A stretch of DNA of 64,000 nucleotides, taken from positions 1 through 64,000 of the forward strand of contig JAFXXD010000006.1 in the NCBI GenBank assembly GCA_017542475.1. Reading direction: 5' to 3'. The position numbers were made by a program, and so were the translations under genes. Positions within the stretch are counted from its first letter, which is position 1. Every line of letters starts with the position of its first letter. The notes below the pieces were generated by a model. It was not told the origin of the DNA. It searched no databases and saw only the letters and a list, made by a program, of their open reading frames with translations. Source of the stretch: Ruminococcus sp. (GTDB lineage: Bacteria > Bacillota > Clostridia > Oscillospirales > Ruminococcaceae). Below are positions 44,027 through 53,392 of the stretch, one piece after another.

Positions 44027-47000
44027 TCATATCTCTTCCTTGCCTACGAGGAAACGCGAGAGAAGTGCGCAGTCACGGTTATTGACGCTTCCGTCGCCGT
44101 TGACGTCGAGCGCTGTCATCTGTATCTCGTTTGCCTCAACTGTGTTTGTCTTTGCAACGTATGCATTCAGCTTGGCGAGGTCCTTGTTGTTGACCTTGCC
44201 GTCGCCTGTGTAGTCGCCCGAGATAATGACAACAGCCGAATCGAGAACTGTTCCGTCGGTGTCAACGAGTTCAACTCTCGCTCCTGTTCCGACAACGGCG
44301 TCATCTGCGAGGACCTCGCCGTTAGCGTCCTTGATAACGATATCATCGTTAGCGAACTGTGCCTTTACCTGAGCAGCTGTATTAGCGTCAGCCTTGACGC
44401 CTCTGAGATTTCTTGCGCTGTCGAAGCCTGCTGTAGCCTTGCTGCTGAGCGTAAGACCCGTAACGTGAACGTTTACGGAAGCAGTCGCGCCTGTCTCAAC
44501 GATAGTAACAGTGATAACAGCGTCGCCGACACCGTTAGCGGTGATCTTGCCGTTTTCGTCAACATCGGCAGCGGAGGCATTGCTCGAAGACCACTTCAGC
44601 TCGTAAGCAGAAAGCTCTGCGGGAGTTATAGTCGCCTCAAGCTTGTTATAAGCGCCGTCAATATTGATATAGATGTCCTTCTTGCGGTTGAGCGATACCT
44701 CGGCGTAAGCCTCCTTGGCGATATACTTTGCAGTAATAGTCGTATCCGCGGAAATGCCCTCGCCTGTATTGTCCCAGCCTGTGAATACCATACCGTCGTG
44801 TGCAGGAGCCTCGGGAGCCTTTGCGTTATTGAGGTAAGCTACCTCCTGCTCCGAGATGACTGTTCCGTCGGTATCAACATATGTTACCTTGTACTTCTTG
44901 GAAACGTACTTCGCATACAGAGTCTGTGTCTCGCCGACGACTTCTTCCTTCTCGAAGTACTGCTCCTTGAATTCCTCATCGAAGTAGAGCGAATCGAATA
45001 CATAGCCCTCGACCTCGTCTGATGTGAAGTCCTTGAGCTTTGCGCCGTGTGCAACGAGGTATACCTTTGTTGAGCCGTCGATACCCGTATCAACGTCGAA
45101 TACGTTGGTAACGGTCACGATGTGGTATACTGTGTCGCCGTTGTTGATAACGTAGATATAGCTTGATTCGGAGCTGTCATTGTGATTGACCGCACCTGCT
45201 ACTGCTCTGAGCGTGCAGGACTTGCTTATCTCGACGGGCTCCTTGTACTCTGCTGCTGTAGCGGAGCTTCTGGGATCGCTTCCGTCTGTGGTGTACCAGA
45301 TGACCGCATTCTCTGTCTCAGAGCTGAGTGTCACCTTCTGAGGAGTCGTATACTCGCCCGTAGCGATGTCCGCCGTGGGATCCTCAGTGGTCTCGCTGAA
45401 TGTGTATACGGGGTAGAGGACTGCCGAGTCATATGTTGCAGTATCGTCGAGAGCCTCGCCGGTCTCTGCATTTACCCAGCCGAGGAAGATGATGTCGGTA
45501 TTGTTCTCGACCTTCTCCTGAGCCTCTTCAAAGTTTACGTTCTCGCCGTTCTCGACCACTACCTCGGAAGCTATCTTGTACTGCTCGAGGTCGATAGTCT
45601 CGGAAGCCTCGATCTTATCAGCTATCTTGACATTGGCGTCGCTGTCGAGGAATGTTACTGTGTACTTCTTGGGAGTGCTTCTTGTAACGACTATCATATC
45701 GGAAACAACAGTCTTCTCAGCCTCTGTGAATTCGTCGATAGTCATTTCCTTCTCGCCGTCCTGAACGACCCACTCTGTGATGTAGCCGTCATTGCCCTCG
45801 GGCATACTGTCGGCAACGAGATGCTCGCCGTAGCTGAACTTCTTCAGCTCAACGCTCTTTACCTCCCAGTTTACGAAGGCAACGGTGTAGACATCTGCCT
45901 CGCTCTCGGGCTTGACTACCATATCGCTCTTGACATTTACAACTGATTCGGACCAGTTGGTGAATCTGCGTCCTGCGGGCACGCTGAGCTTAGCTCTGTC
46001 GGGAAGCTCTGCGTTCTCGCCTTCCTTGACCTTCTGCTCGCTGATGACCGTCTTGCCGTCGAAGTCAACGAACTTGACTGTGTACTCGGGCTTGGGAGCC
46101 TTGATAGTACCGAGGCTTACAGCCTGAGTCTGACCGTCAATGGAAACTACGATGCTGAGATCGCCTGTATCTACCGAGGGAGCCTCAAGGAGAGCAGCCT
46201 TTTCGATCTTGACTGTTCCGTCCTCAGCGACCTTTGTATCGGCAACGAACTCTGTTGTGTAATCGGAAGCCTGATCGAACTTGTATACCCATACTGTAGC
46301 GTCCTTGCCTGCGGAAGCCGCATCGACCTTTCCGCCGAGCTCGAACAGTCTGTCCTCGGAAACAACGGGCTCTTCAAGGGTTATCTCCTTGTCGGACTTT
46401 GCTCTGTAGCGGTACTTCTTCTCGGTGACAGTCTTTGTCTCAACGCCGCTGTATGTCTTGCCATCGCTAATAACAGCGCCCTCAACGGGGAGCTTCTCGC
46501 CCTCCTTGAGCTCTGTCCACTCTGTGTAAGCGCCGACCTTGTAGTAGTTGTAGAGCTTCTTGTATGTGGTGTAGGTCTGTCTTGTAACGTTGATCTTGCC
46601 CCACCAGTATGTATCTGCGCACTGGTTTACATCGGATACCTTGTAAGCGTCCTTGTTGGGCGACATCTCGGTGATGTTCTTTGTGGAATAGAAAGCGTGG
46701 AATGTGCTGTGCGAGCTTGTCTTGCTGTAGTCGATAGTTCTGTTGTAAGGCTTTTCGAGCTTCTTGCCTGCGCACCAGTGCCAGTAGATGTATCCGACTG
46801 TAGCTGTCGAGTCTATCTTCACGAGGCTCGTAGCATTCTCGGAAGCCTTGACGGGTGTATTATTGTACTTGGTGTAGCACGCATTGGACTTGTTGAAGCC
46901 CGACGGCCACGATGAAACGTAGTCGATTGTGCCGCTGGTGTTCTTTACAGCAGTATAGCCGTCCTGAGTATAGCCGTCGAGAGTTGTTGCGTAGTTGGTA

Positions 47001-49234
47001 GTGCTCTCCTTTATCTGGTAGCGGTAGTAGGTCTTCTCCACAGGGTCAAGACCGCTCTCTACCTCGAGAGTATCGCTGCTCTGAGGAACCTCAGAGTCGT
47101 CAGTGTATGTGATGAGCTCAGTCCAGTCTGTGAGCGTGCTGTTGTCCACAGCAGCATATGCAGTCTTGGAGAGCTTGCCGAGGCTGTCGTAGCCGTTTAC
47201 TGCGTATACCTCGATCTTGGATGCAAGGTTGGGATAGAGGACTGTGAAGCTTACAGACTTATCAACGGGGATGCCGTCAGCTGCTCTGTCAACTGCGAAT
47301 GCAGCGGATTCGGACTTTGCAAGGATAGTGCCGTTCTCGGAGAGGAGTACAGCAACAAGTCTGCCGCTGATTATCTCGTCGGTCTTGTTGCTGACGGTAG
47401 CAGTTACCTCATAGCCCTTGTCCGTGATGCTCTTTACAGCCTTGTCGATCTTGACTGTTGCGGAATGGTCAGCATCAGCCCACTTGTAAACAGTGTATAT
47501 GCTGAGGTCTGACTGAACGTTTGTGAAATCCTTGTTCCACGAGGTGAAAACATAGCCCTCGGGAGCAGTCACCTCGGGAGCAGTCGCCGCGCTGTTGTAC
47601 TTTACCTTCTGAGTGCTGAGAACAGTATTTGTGAAGCTGTCGATGAACTTTACGGTGTAAAGTGCGCAGTCATACTCCGCAAACACCTCAGTGTCAGCCG
47701 TCACGGACTCGAACGAGCCGTTCCACTTAGAGAAGGTGTAGCCGTCATGGGCGGGAGACTTTGGAGCGTCCGCGGTATGACCGTAGTGAACGTTCACGGT
47801 CTCGATGAGGGTATTTGCGTCAGCGCCCTCGGCGTTGACTGTGTCGTAGAAGCTTACCTTGACATCGGGCTTTACGGTGATGTCAGCCGAAACGCCCTCG
47901 GTCTTGCCTGCTGTGTTGACAGCAGTGATACCGACGGTGTAAACGCCTTCCTTCTCAAAGCCGTCGAGCGCATATGACAGACCTGTTATACCTGTCTTTG
48001 TCTGAACTGTATTGCCCTCGCTGTCCTTTACAGTGATGTCATAGCTCTTGGCATTGGCAGCCTCGTCCCAGAGGATACCTGCCTGATCGCCGATACCGAT
48101 TATCTCGCTGCCCTTGGATATCTTGACAGCGGGCTTAGCGGGAACGCTGTTGGAGGTGGTAACGCTGCCAACGCCCGAGAGATACCATGTACCGCCTATG
48201 TAAGCAGCTGTACGGTAGTAATACGTAGTATTAGCCGAAAGCTCCTTTTTCTTATAGGTCTTGATGTTCATATTCACGGACTTCTGTGATTTCACGGAAG
48301 TACCATAGTCATAAGGTCTCTGACACTCAACAGTATCGAAATTCTTGAAATACTTGTTGTTTGAGGGTGTTACCTTGTTTATGTCAGTCTTATTGGTAGA
48401 AATGAAGTATGCCCATCTCTGTACAGCCCACTTCTGATTAAGAGAAGGAGTTACTGTAACAGAAGTGTTATTGTTGTTTGCAGAAGCTGAAGCAGTGATA
48501 GAAGGCTTTATCTTGTTTACTGTGTCATAGTTTTTTGCACGGTATTTCTTGACATATGAAGCACCATAATAAGAATTCCTGAAAAATCCTTTATACGAGA
48601 AGCAGTGGTTATATGTAACGCAGCACTCCTTGTTTTTGTTACAATCATAACAATACAGCGATCCATTTTGGGCATCGTAACTAAGGAAAATTACATAGTG
48701 ATGTCCATAGTGGAAACGACCATACTCATCGTAATATCCCAGTTGCCTATTTTTATACTGCCACTCAACGAGATCGCCGGGGCGGCAAGCTGAAAAGAAT
48801 GCATTCAGGGACTTGTCCGACAAATCTGTAGTTGTAGCGGTAGTCGAATTATCCCTAAAATTCTTTCCGAAGGTATAGCCGTAAACAAAGCTCGCAAATG
48901 AAAAGCACGACCAGCCGTTGCAGTACTGGGATTCGTTGAACTTTGTCCCGAGTGCCTTTACCTTTGCATTCTTCGCCATTATATTATCAAGATGGCAGTT
49001 ATCATTGGCATTGCTGTTATTCTTCTTTCCGTTTGCGGTAAAGGGTGTACCTGTCGGGAAGAGGGCTTTTATCTCTCCTATCTTCGCCATAACTCCTGCA
49101 TACTGGTTATCCGCCGCATCAGCAGTTATCGTGCTGCCGCTGAATATTCCCTGCGGGAACGACTGAACGACCGTAAACATCATCAGCAGCGAGAGAACCA
49201 CTGCCAGCAAACGTTTTGGTGAACTGTGTTTCAT
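44027..49234 (-). CDS. Giant secreted protein: NlpC/CHAP-like N-terminus, repeat modules, dockerin
   Basis: Exported 1,735-residue protein. Signal peptide about 1-41. Residues 75-230 resemble an NlpC/P60 or CHAP cysteine hydrolase: YCNGWSCFSFASFVYG with C110 as candidate nucleophile, RPGDLVEW, and HHYVIFLSYD with H178/H179, then YDCN; catalysis is unproven. After fibronectin-like sequence come InlB-type (Flg_new) repeats from about 458 (AHDGYTFSKWNGSFE, APEGYVFTSWNKDF), WTEL/YRYR modules around 690-990, a chitobiase-type domain near 1290 (VIWYTTDGSDP), more InlB repeats, a Big_2 domain about 1510-1595, and a dockerin at 1666-1731 (GDYTGDGKVNNKDLAKL, DVNGDGSVNNRDCALL). It begins 13 bases after the scaffoldin stop with its own AAAGGAGG. 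It is probably a complex-bound wall, adhesion or peptidase component. Confidence 0.88.
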   Translation of the reverse strand: MKHSSPKRLLAVVLSLLMMFTVVQSFPQGIFSGSTITADAADNQYAGVMAKIGEIKALFPTGTPFTANGKKNNSNANDNCHLDNIMAKNAKVKALGTKFNESQYCNGWSCFSFASFVYGYTFGKNFRDNSTTATTTDLSDKSLNAFFSACRPGDLVEWQYKNRQLGYYDEYGRFHYGHHYVIFLSYDAQNGSLYCYDCNKNKECCVTYNHCFSYKGFFRNSYYGASYVKKYRAKNYDTVNKIKPSITASASANNNNTSVTVTPSLNQKWAVQRWAYFISTNKTDINKVTPSNNKYFKNFDTVECQRPYDYGTSVKSQKSVNMNIKTYKKKELSANTTYYYRTAAYIGGTWYLSGVGSVTTSNSVPAKPAVKISKGSEIIGIGDQAGILWDEAANAKSYDITVKDSEGNTVQTKTGITGLSYALDGFEKEGVYTVGITAVNTAGKTEGVSADITVKPDVKVSFYDTVNAEGADANTLIETVNVHYGHTADAPKSPAHDGYTFSKWNGSFESVTADTEVFAEYDCALYTVKFIDSFTNTVLSTQKVKYNSAATAPEVTAPEGYVFTSWNKDFTNVQSDLSIYTVYKWADADHSATVKIDKAVKSITDKGYEVTATVSNKTDEIISGRLVAVLLSENGTILAKSESAAFAVDRAADGIPVDKSVSFTVLYPNLASKIEVYAVNGYDSLGKLSKTAYAAVDNSTLTDWTELITYTDDSEVPQSSDTLEVESGLDPVEKTYYRYQIKESTTNYATTLDGYTQDGYTAVKNTSGTIDYVSSWPSGFNKSNACYTKYNNTPVKASENATSLVKIDSTATVGYIYWHWCAGKKLEKPYNRTIDYSKTSSHSTFHAFYSTKNITEMSPNKDAYKVSDVNQCADTYWWGKINVTRQTYTTYKKLYNYYKVGAYTEWTELKEGEKLPVEGAVISDGKTYSGVETKTVTEKKYRYRAKSDKEITLEEPVVSEDRLFELGGKVDAASAGKDATVWVYKFDQASDYTTEFVADTKVAEDGTVKIEKAALLEAPSVDTGDLSIVVSIDGQTQAVSLGTIKAPKPEYTVKFVDFDGKTVISEQKVKEGENAELPDRAKLSVPAGRRFTNWSESVVNVKSDMVVKPESEADVYTVAFVNWEVKSVELKKFSYGEHLVADSMPEGNDGYITEWVVQDGEKEMTIDEFTEAEKTVVSDMIVVTRSTPKKYTVTFLDSDANVKIADKIEASETIDLEQYKIASEVVVENGENVNFEEAQEKVENNTDIIFLGWVNAETGEALDDTATYDSAVLYPVYTFSETTEDPTADIATGEYTTPQKVTLSSETENAVIWYTTDGSDPRSSATAAEYKEPVEISKSCTLRAVAGAVNHNDSSESSYIYVINNGDTVYHIVTVTNVFDVDTGIDGSTKVYLVAHGAKLKDFTSDEVEGYVFDSLYFDEEFKEQYFEKEEVVGETQTLYAKYVSKKYKVTYVDTDGTVISEQEVAYLNNAKAPEAPAHDGMVFTGWDNTGEGISADTTITAKYIAKEAYAEVSLNRKKDIYINIDGAYNKLEATITPAELSAYELKWSSSNASAADVDENGKITANGVGDAVITVTIVETGATASVNVHVTGLTLSSKATAGFDSARNLRGVKADANTAAQVKAQFANDDIVIKDANGEVLADDAVVGTGARVELVDTDGTVLDSAVVIISGDYTGDGKVNNKDLAKLNAYVAKTNTVEANEIQMTALDVNGDGSVNNRDCALLSRFLVGKEEI

Positions 49235-49247
49235 TATTTTTCCTCCT

Positions 49248-52200
49248 TTATGATATCTTATCAGCCATATACGCCTTCATCGAGCCGCTGCCGCCTGTCT
49301 GGAGATAAGAGTAGAACGAAAGTATCGCGGAAGCGTCCTTGGCATCGGTCTTACCGTCTCTGTTGACATCTGCAACACGTCTCTGCCTGTCGGTCAGACC
49401 GTCCTCGCCGCCCGTTGACAGACTTGCGTATGCAACAAGAACAGCGGAAGCGTCCTTGGCATCGACCATACCGTCAGCATTCACGTCGCCGATGTCGTCA
49501 TCGCTCGGAACAACGGGCTCGGTGCCTGTTGTCGTAGTCGCTGACTCCTCGGAGCTTGAAGCCGCTGTGGTCTGCGAGGTCGAAGCGGTTGTCGTCTCGG
49601 AAGCGGTCGTGCTCGCCTCTGTTGAAGCCGCAGTCGTCTCGGAAGCGGTCGTGCTTGCCTCAGTTGAAGCAGTAGTTGTCTCAGAAACGGTCGTGCTCGC
49701 CTCAGTCGAAGCTGCAGTTGTCTCGGAAGCAGTTGTGCTCGCCTCAGTCGAAGCCGTAGTTGTCTCGGAAGCAGTAGTGCTCGCCTCTGTTGAAGCCGCA
49801 GTCATCTCGGAAGCAGTTGTGCTCGCCTCTGTTGAAGCCGCAGTCGTCTCGGAAGCAGTTGTGCTTGCCTTTGTCGAAGCCGTGCTTGTCTCGGAAGCAG
49901 TTGTGCTCGCCTCAGTCGAAGCAGCAGTCGTCTCGGAAGCAGTTGTGCTCGCCTCTGTTGAAGCCGCAGTCGTCTCGGAAGCAGTCGTGCTCGCCTCAGT
50001 TGAAGCCGTAGTTGTCTCCGCAGAAGTTGTTGCCGTTGTGGTCGTTGCAGTGGTAGTAGTCGTAGTCTCCTTGGCATCTACCATCTTGATACCGTCGGAG
50101 CCTGCGCCGTTGACGCTTACAGCGCCGCCGCTTACTTTAAAGACGATATCGTCAGCCAGACTGTATCCCACGGGAGCAGCCACCTCGTGAAGGGTGTACT
50201 CACCGTCCTCGGCGAATACTATAGTGGCTTCCTCGCCGCATATCCATACGAGAGACTCACCGACGCCGTTTATCAGCTGACCGTCGGCGACATTTATCTG
50301 TCCCTGCGTGAACTGTATCGCGCTGCCGTCAGCTCTCACGCCCGAAAGGCTGAGCTGAGCGCCCGCGAGCTTCACGCCGTCGTCGCCGAGCTTGCTTATG
50401 CTCACGCTTGCCGTGGCAGCAGTCGAAGCGGAGGTCGCAGCAGCCGAGGTCGAAGCCGCGGTAGTTGCAGTCTCAGTGGAAGCCGCTGTTGAAGCTGACT
50501 CCGCAGCCGTCGAGGTCGAAGCCGTAGTTATAACGGTCACGGACGTCGAGCTCGTCGCCGTCTCAGAAGAAGCGGTAGTTGAAGCCGCTGTTGCAGAAGC
50601 CTCGGTCGCGGTAGTCGTTGCCTCCGTTGCAGGCGCCTGCGAAGCAGTCGCGGACGCTGTAGAAGCCGTCGCTGCCGTTGTTGTCGTTACAGTGGTCGTA
50701 GTTGTCGCCTCTGTAGTCGCTGACTCTGTCGTTGTCGCCTCAGTCGAGGTAGTGCCGACCGTAGTCACCGTCGTTGTATCCGCTGACGAAACTGTCGTTG
50801 AAGAGGTCACCGCAGATGATGAAGTCACCGCAGACGAAGTTGTGCTCTCCGCTGCGGAAGCAGTAGTTGTCGTTGTCTCAGTCGCAGTCGAAGCGGATGT
50901 CGTTACTGTTGAAGTCTCGTCTGTCTTATTGAGCGAGACCGTGATATCCTTGCATATGAGAGCAACGTCGTTATAGCTCTCGTCGAAGGTATCCTCAGTG
51001 CTGTAGCTCACGCTGATAACAGTATCGCCGACCTTATCGCCTGTTACGTTGAAGGTGAGATCAATGAACTCGCCCTCGTCGGTCGTATTCTCGGTATTCG
51101 ACCATCTGACGATGAAGCCGTCCTTCTCGACGCCGATGTTATTGTTCATCGAGCCCGCTAAGAGCTTTGTGGATTCCGCGCTGACTGCCTCAAGAGCGGT
51201 ATCATCGAACTTGAATTCAACGATGAAGCCCATCAGACCGCTGTTCCTGCCGATAGAGACAGGCACGGTCAAGGTATCTCCCTTCTTGGCGGAAAGACCG
51301 TCGGGAGCGCTTATTATGGGTGAAGCGGACTTGACATCAGAGCTTATATCAGCCTTACAGCCTGTGACATTGAGCTGTTTACCGCCGATAGTACCCGTAC
51401 CCTTGAAGGAGTACGAGCCCTCGCAGGCGTCGCTGTCCACCTTGAACACAATGCTGAACGGAGCTGTCGCCTTGCCCTCGGCACCTGCGATGTCGAACGC
51501 GATCTTGCCGTCCTCGTCGGACAGATTCGCTATCTCGCCCTCGGAAGCGCTTACCTCAGGCTCTGAAAACGACCACTTGTCGTAATCGAGCTCGAAGTGC
51601 ATATCACCGAAGCTGTCGGGCTTTTTGGAATAGGCAGAGCTGATAGTGATGCTCTCCCCCGCCTTTGCCTTCTCAGCAGAAAGCGCGACCGACGGAAGGC
51701 TGTCGAGAGCCTTGTTTTCAATGCTCAGCGCAACGTCCGTGCAGTCGAATACGACTGCCTCATCGTCGGCGTTGAAGGTGATATCGGGGTCGGGGTCATA
51801 GCTCAGTCCGAGCGTTGTCGAGCCCGTCGCATCCGCACCTATGCCGCAGACGAAATCGAACAGTACACCGTTTTCTGCGGCGTTCGTATAATCCGACGAC
51901 GTGAATGTGACCTGAACGGTATTCTCGGGAAGTCCCTTTAAATTGCCGCCGATGGAATCATTCACATCACCCGAGCCCGTGAGCACGCTGTTCTCGGTGG
52001 AAACGGAAACAGGAGTCACCACATCGGGGTCATATGAGATGTAGATATTGAAGCTTACAAATCCCGTGTTGTTCTCGATGAGAATGGGAATGTGAGCCTC
52101 CTCACCTGCCGCAGCGGTCTGAGCCGTCGAGTAAACGTGATTCTCCGACGCCGCCGACACGACCGCCGTCTGACCCATCAGAGTCGCAGCAGCCAGCGAT

Positions 52201-52253
52201 AACGCCGTAGCTCCCGACAGTACACGCCGCAGCAGCTTTTTACTTTTGTGCAT
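49248..52253 (-). CDS. Scaffoldin: three cohesin-like modules, SpaA-like domain, dockerin
   Basis: Exported 1,001-residue scaffold protein. Signal peptide about 1-35. Cohesin-like modules lie at about 38-180 (GEEAHIPILIENNTGFVSFN, ISYDPDVVTPVSV), 185-305 (more divergent) and 308-440 (GDTLTVPVSIGRNSGLMGF, EDTFDESYNDVALIC). A Ser/Thr/Ala linker follows, then a SpaA/Cna-B-like domain at about 616-726 (GEYTLHEVAAPVGYSL), a second linker made of 14-residue tandem repeats, and a C-terminal dockerin at about 915-985 (GDVNADGMVDAKDASAVL, ADVNRDGKTDAKDASAIL). Having both cohesins and a dockerin makes it an adaptor scaffoldin. The third module is closest to the cohesin of the upstream gene, so the two share an origin by duplication. 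GGAGGAGG precedes the ATG, which overlaps the upstream stop. Confidence 0.9.
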   Translation of the reverse strand: MHKSKKLLRRVLSGATALSLAAATLMGQTAVVSAASENHVYSTAQTAAAGEEAHIPILIENNTGFVSFNIYISYDPDVVTPVSVSTENSVLTGSGDVNDSIGGNLKGLPENTVQVTFTSSDYTNAAENGVLFDFVCGIGADATGSTTLGLSYDPDPDITFNADDEAVVFDCTDVALSIENKALDSLPSVALSAEKAKAGESITISSAYSKKPDSFGDMHFELDYDKWSFSEPEVSASEGEIANLSDEDGKIAFDIAGAEGKATAPFSIVFKVDSDACEGSYSFKGTGTIGGKQLNVTGCKADISSDVKSASPIISAPDGLSAKKGDTLTVPVSIGRNSGLMGFIVEFKFDDTALEAVSAESTKLLAGSMNNNIGVEKDGFIVRWSNTENTTDEGEFIDLTFNVTGDKVGDTVISVSYSTEDTFDESYNDVALICKDITVSLNKTDETSTVTTSASTATETTTTTASAAESTTSSAVTSSSAVTSSTTVSSADTTTVTTVGTTSTEATTTESATTEATTTTTVTTTTAATASTASATASQAPATEATTTATEASATAASTTASSETATSSTSVTVITTASTSTAAESASTAASTETATTAASTSAAATSASTAATASVSISKLGDDGVKLAGAQLSLSGVRADGSAIQFTQGQINVADGQLINGVGESLVWICGEEATIVFAEDGEYTLHEVAAPVGYSLADDIVFKVSGGAVSVNGAGSDGIKMVDAKETTTTTTATTTTATTSAETTTASTEASTTASETTAASTEASTTASETTAASTEASTTASETSTASTKASTTASETTAASTEASTTASEMTAASTEASTTASETTTASTEASTTASETTAASTEASTTVSETTTASTEASTTASETTAASTEASTTASETTTASTSQTTAASSSEESATTTTGTEPVVPSDDDIGDVNADGMVDAKDASAVLVAYASLSTGGEDGLTDRQRRVADVNRDGKTDAKDASAILSFYSYLQTGGSGSMKAYMADKIS
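49570..50015. repeat. 42-bp tandem repeat encoding Thr/Ser-rich linker
   Basis: About ten copies of a 42-bp unit encoding the 14-residue repeat TTASETTAASTEAS with small changes (TTTASTEAS, TSTASTKAS, one Met). Between copies the DNA is nearly identical, which suggests recent expansion and possible length variation between strains. Confidence 0.9.
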
Positions 52254-53298
52254 TTTTCCTCCTCCTTACACAGAATAATGATATACCTGAAACCGCCGCC
52301 ACCGTTAAAACACCCAAAACGGCTGCCACAAACGGCAGGTTATCAGCAGAGCTATGTTCCGAGGTCTTGTCCGTCTTGATTTCAACGTCAGAGTCCTCAA
52401 GAATATCGGAATATGCCTTTATGAGTTCGTCCCTGTCTATGTATTCGGCGTAGTCAGCATCGAGCCCCTCGTCCTCGAAGTGCCCGATAACGTCGTCTAT
52501 GTTATCACTGTTTACCTCCGTATCACCGCGCTGCTCGAGCACATCGCCTATTATCTGTGCAGCGGAGAGGTCAGTGCCGAGCTTTTCAGCCTCCTCGGGG
52601 AACCTTTCGAGGAGAATGCTCCCGTACTCGCGGCTGAGCTCGCCAAAGTCCGAAAAACGCTCCTTCTCGCCCGAAGAGCTCTCTATTGCTTTATTCACGC
52701 TGTCGAGCAGTTCCTGCTTCTGACTGTCGGAGAGCTCTCCCTCGGGAGCGTCCTTCATCGCGCTTTCGATTATGAGCGAAGCCGCGTCAGAGCCCGAGCT
52801 CCCGCCCTCATATCTGCCGACCTCGGCAATATCTGCGGTAAAGACGGGCTCGCATACGAACACCACGTCCTCGTATTTTTCGTTGAAGGTGTCCTCCTGC
52901 GCGAAGTCAACATCCACGGTGAACGGCTCGCCAGCCTTCAGCAGCTCCGCGCTTATGACCGCAAGCTCGCCCTCAGCGGGTACCTCCTCGGTGTTGTTCC
53001 ACAGGAGGTCGAATTCTCCCTCATTTACACCGATATTGTCGGTGAGCGAGCCTTTTTTCGTGACCTCGCCCTTCTGCGCAGCAACGGGTCGGAGCTTGTC
53101 CGCGGGGTAGCCGAAATGCAGTCGGAAGCCCATAATACCGCTTCCGCCGTGCGCATACACTCTGATGATACAGCTGCCCGCCGCCGAGTTGTCTATGCAC
53201 TCGGACACTATCCTCACGCTGTCGGCGGAGGAGGCGTTCATCGCAGGCAGACTGATGACAAGCAGAACCGCGAATAATACTTGGAAAGCTCTTTTCAT
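52240..53298 (-). CDS. Membrane-anchored single-cohesin protein
   Basis: Exported 352-residue protein. Signal peptide about 1-26 (KRAFQVLFAVLLVISLPAM). A cohesin domain at about 28-165 contains GIMGFRLHFGYPADKL, SLTDNIGVNEGEFDLLW and EDTFNEKYEDVVFVC, clearly related to the third cohesin of the scaffoldin downstream. An acidic helical region (about 170-315) may act as a spacer. A membrane helix at about 321-345 followed by RRRKNAQK fixes it to the cell with the cohesin outside. In known cellulosomes an anchored cohesin receives the dockerin of the primary scaffoldin; whether that holds here is inference. The ATG at 53298 is preceded by CGGAGAATTCCCT. The stop overlaps the scaffoldin start. Confidence 0.87.
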   Translation of the reverse strand: MKRAFQVLFAVLLVISLPAMNASSADSVRIVSECIDNSAAGSCIIRVYAHGGSGIMGFRLHFGYPADKLRPVAAQKGEVTKKGSLTDNIGVNEGEFDLLWNNTEEVPAEGELAVISAELLKAGEPFTVDVDFAQEDTFNEKYEDVVFVCEPVFTADIAEVGRYEGGSSGSDAASLIIESAMKDAPEGELSDSQKQELLDSVNKAIESSSGEKERFSDFGELSREYGSILLERFPEEAEKLGTDLSAAQIIGDVLEQRGDTEVNSDNIDDVIGHFEDEGLDADYAEYIDRDELIKAYSDILEDSDVEIKTDKTSEHSSADNLPFVAAVLGVLTVAAVSGISLFCVRRRKNAQK

Positions 53299-53345
53299 AG
53301 GGAATTCTCCGTTCGTTAATCTATATAAACAAATATAAATATCAT

Positions 53346-53377
53346 ATACCATAGTGATATTCTATCACATAAGGTAT
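53346..53377. promoter_or_regulatory. Dyad over the -10 box of the cohesin operon
   Basis: Perfect core GTGATA-TTC-TATCAC (53354-53368), flanked by ATACC on the left and GGTAT on the right, giving a near-palindrome of 32 bp. It covers the -10 box, the position of a repressor site. The protein that binds is unknown. Confidence 0.6.
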
Positions 53378-53387
53378 CAGCCTTCAA
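53359..53387 (-). promoter_or_regulatory. Promoter of the cohesin-scaffoldin operon
   Basis: TTGAAG (53387-53382), 17-base spacer, TAGAAT (53364-53359). The weak match to consensus suggests it needs an activator. Confidence 0.65.
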
Positions 53388-53392
53388 TTTGC

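Noticed and set aside
49570..50015. CRISPR array
   Set aside because: Units are contiguous without unique spacers, keep the reading frame and encode a linker.
49339..50976. Val/Ser/Ala-rich open frames on the plus strand
   Set aside because: They are the complement of the Thr/Ser repeat region of the scaffoldin and have no start signals.
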